From Butyrivibrio sp. MB2005 (GTDB taxonomy: Bacteria; Bacillota; Clostridia; Lachnospirales; Lachnospiraceae): DNA of 64,000 nucleotides. The notes beneath the pieces were generated by a model. It did not search any database. It had not been told where the DNA came from and saw only the letters and a program-made list of their open reading frames with translations. The stretch lies in NCBI RefSeq assembly GCF_000424285.1, contig NZ_AUJP01000019.1:41889-105888 (forward strand), in the 5' to 3' direction. Shown in pieces: positions 63,087-64,000 of this stretch; position 1 is the first letter of the stretch, and each line of letters begins with the position of its first letter. The translations under genes were made by a program, and so were the position numbers.

Positions 63087-63087
63087 T

Positions 63088-63681
63088 ATGATTCTGGAAT
63101 TTTTTGCTGAGAATAAGGATGTTTTTATAAGAATCCTTGAAGATATAAGTGACGTAAGTAAATATGCAAGTGCAGGCATTGTGATCGCTCTTATTTATGG
63201 AGCGGTCTATTTGCTGTATACGCTAATTTGCAAGCTTATGAAAAGAGAGCGGAAACTTGGCATGGACCATGCAGTTGCTGTTTTCATGCTGCTGATCTAT
63301 ATGACCGCTTTTGTCTACATTGTGCTGATGAGCAGGGAAGCGGATACCTATTCCGGGGTGAATATGGAGCTTTGGTCAAGCTGGGGACATTCTGTTACCA
63401 CCAAGGCGTTTTTTATAGAAAATATCCTGCTGTTCATTCCTATGGGAATCCTGATGCCCAGTGCATTTAAGGCCTTTCGTAAACCCTTCGTTTGCATACC
63501 GGTATGTATGCTAGTGTCACTTTGCATTGAGACCATCCAGTATTCCTTTGGGCTTGGAATCGCTGAGCTGGATGATGTGATCACAAATACCGCGGGAGGT
63601 GCCATAGGCTATATCATTTGGCTGATTCTTTTATTTATTCACTGGATATGTATTAGGGTAAATATAGATTCGGAGAAATAA
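63088..63681 (+). CDS. VanZ family membrane protein
   Basis: A 197-residue integral membrane protein of the VanZ family, named after the teicoplanin-resistance protein; the general role in most bacteria is not known. About five hydrophobic segments are visible. The signature is in ENILLFIPMGILMPSAFKAFRKPFV, then VSLCIETIQYSFGLGIAELDDVITNTAGGAIGYIIW, typical of VanZ. The ATG at 63088 begins one base after the previous stop with a poor ribosome site, so translation is probably coupled. It is the last host gene before the mobile element at the edge. Confidence 0.9.
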   Translation: MILEFFAENKDVFIRILEDISDVSKYASAGIVIALIYGAVYLLYTLICKLMKRERKLGMDHAVAVFMLLIYMTAFVYIVLMSREADTYSGVNMELWSSWGHSVTTKAFFIENILLFIPMGILMPSAFKAFRKPFVCIPVCMLVSLCIETIQYSFGLGIAELDDVITNTAGGAIGYIIWLILLFIHWICIRVNIDSEK

Positions 63682-63686
63682 AAAAA

Positions 63687-63752
63687 GGAAAAGCACCAGC
63701 CTTCATGTTAAGATTGAGTTTGCGACAAAAATCTAAAAAGGCGGTGCTTTCC
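63687..63752. mobile_element. Probable left end of an ISLre2-type element
   Basis: Immediately before the transposase start, 63687-63701 pairs with 63740-63752 in a 13-bp stem with two single-A bulges. A terminator-like hairpin at an IS end often blocks outside transcription and hides the start site. The boundaries and any target duplication cannot be set, because the other end lies outside the window. Confidence 0.5.
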
Positions 63753-64000
63753 ATGTACAACAGTATACTACAGTTTATTCAGAATGATATCAAGGAGATT
63801 GAGAAAAATGTCAGAAGTCTCCTTGATGGAGAGAAGGATGCAGCAGATCTTTCAAACGATGTTCATGAGCGTGTGTTAAAGCTTGGATGCAGGCTTATCA
63901 GTGAGATATATGAGCAGATTGATGAGGAGATATTCAAGAGCCTTGTAAGAAAGAACAAGTATTATGTCGAGCAGAAGGATATGCCCAGATCTCTTGTTGA
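63753..64000 (+). CDS. ISLre2-type (UPF0236) transposase, N-terminal part
   Basis: An 82-codon reading frame open to the window edge. The sequence MYNSILQFIQNDIKEIEKNV, then DVHERVLKLGCRLISEIYEQIDEE, then VRKNKYYVEQKD, fits the start of the UPF0236/ISLre2 transposase family, in which a helical N-terminus precedes the catalytic domain. A GTG three codons upstream (63744) is an alternative. Because the frame has no stop in view, it is easily missed. The catalytic residues are outside the window, so intactness cannot be judged. Confidence 0.75.
   Translation, partial: MYNSILQFIQNDIKEIEKNVRSLLDGEKDAADLSNDVHERVLKLGCRLISEIYEQIDEEIFKSLVRKNKYYVEQKDMPRSLV

Overview
The window looks like a chromosomal segment of a low-to-moderate-GC Firmicute of the family Lachnospiraceae, most likely Butyrivibrio or a close relative. 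This rests on the gene content: DUF4250 after clpB, a SAF-less NeuB with a NeuA-phosphatase fusion, BspA-type leucine-rich repeat and CxxC-repeat secreted proteins, and many GGDEF proteins. Strong AGGAGG-type ribosome binding sites, frequent extended -10 promoters, and CTT/AAG/GAG-rich codon use agree with it. The genus is an inference; no rRNA gene is present.

Layout. 1-10 kb is mostly core metabolism: the tail of hisC, a small export protein, a methyltransferase, a secreted protein, an HTH regulator, then dapF diverging from an ACT-domain protein, homoserine dehydrogenase and aspartokinase (aspartate-family amino acids). 10-20 kb holds guaB behind a small membrane protein, a GGDEF-EAL signalling protein, glnS, a DUF2225 protein and a membrane GGDEF protein. 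20-27 kb carries a TetR regulator, a PfkB-like protein that lacks its catalytic Asp, malQ-lacI-solute-binding-protein, a DJ-1 protein and a CYTH protein. 27-35 kb is a proteostasis block: tig, clpP, clpX, the GTPase ysxC, an HdeD-like membrane protein, clpB and a DUF4250 protein.

35-42 kb is the export, control and anchoring part of an exopolysaccharide system: CpsB-type phosphatase, Wzz-like protein, CpsD kinase with a tyrosine-rich tail, a small membrane protein, an LCP transferase, a sortase-fold lipoprotein missing all three catalytic residues, a secreted Asn/Thr-rich protein and a WbaP-type initiating sugar transferase. After an accessory stretch (NUDIX, two secreted proteins, an XRE-DUF4160 pair) comes a second polysaccharide operon at 46.7-55.4 kb. 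It has a nonulosonic (sialic or KDN-type) acid cassette, glycosyltransferases, a polymerase candidate, a TupA-like ATP-grasp protein and a flippase. A self-inhibited Fic protein is coupled to its end. A promoter, hairpins and an intrinsic terminator precede this operon, which suggests leader-controlled expression.

56-64 kb is accessory: a pRiA4b-type protein, sfsA, a lipoprotein, a HAD phosphatase, a Ser/Glu/Asp-rich membrane protein, a VanZ protein, and the start of an ISLre2-type transposase at the right edge. The most unusual non-coding DNA is at 59375-59870: four back-to-back perfect hairpins followed by a degenerate array of about twelve TRCGTGTC motifs in mostly alternating orientation with a spacing near 53 bp. 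It matches no element I recognise.
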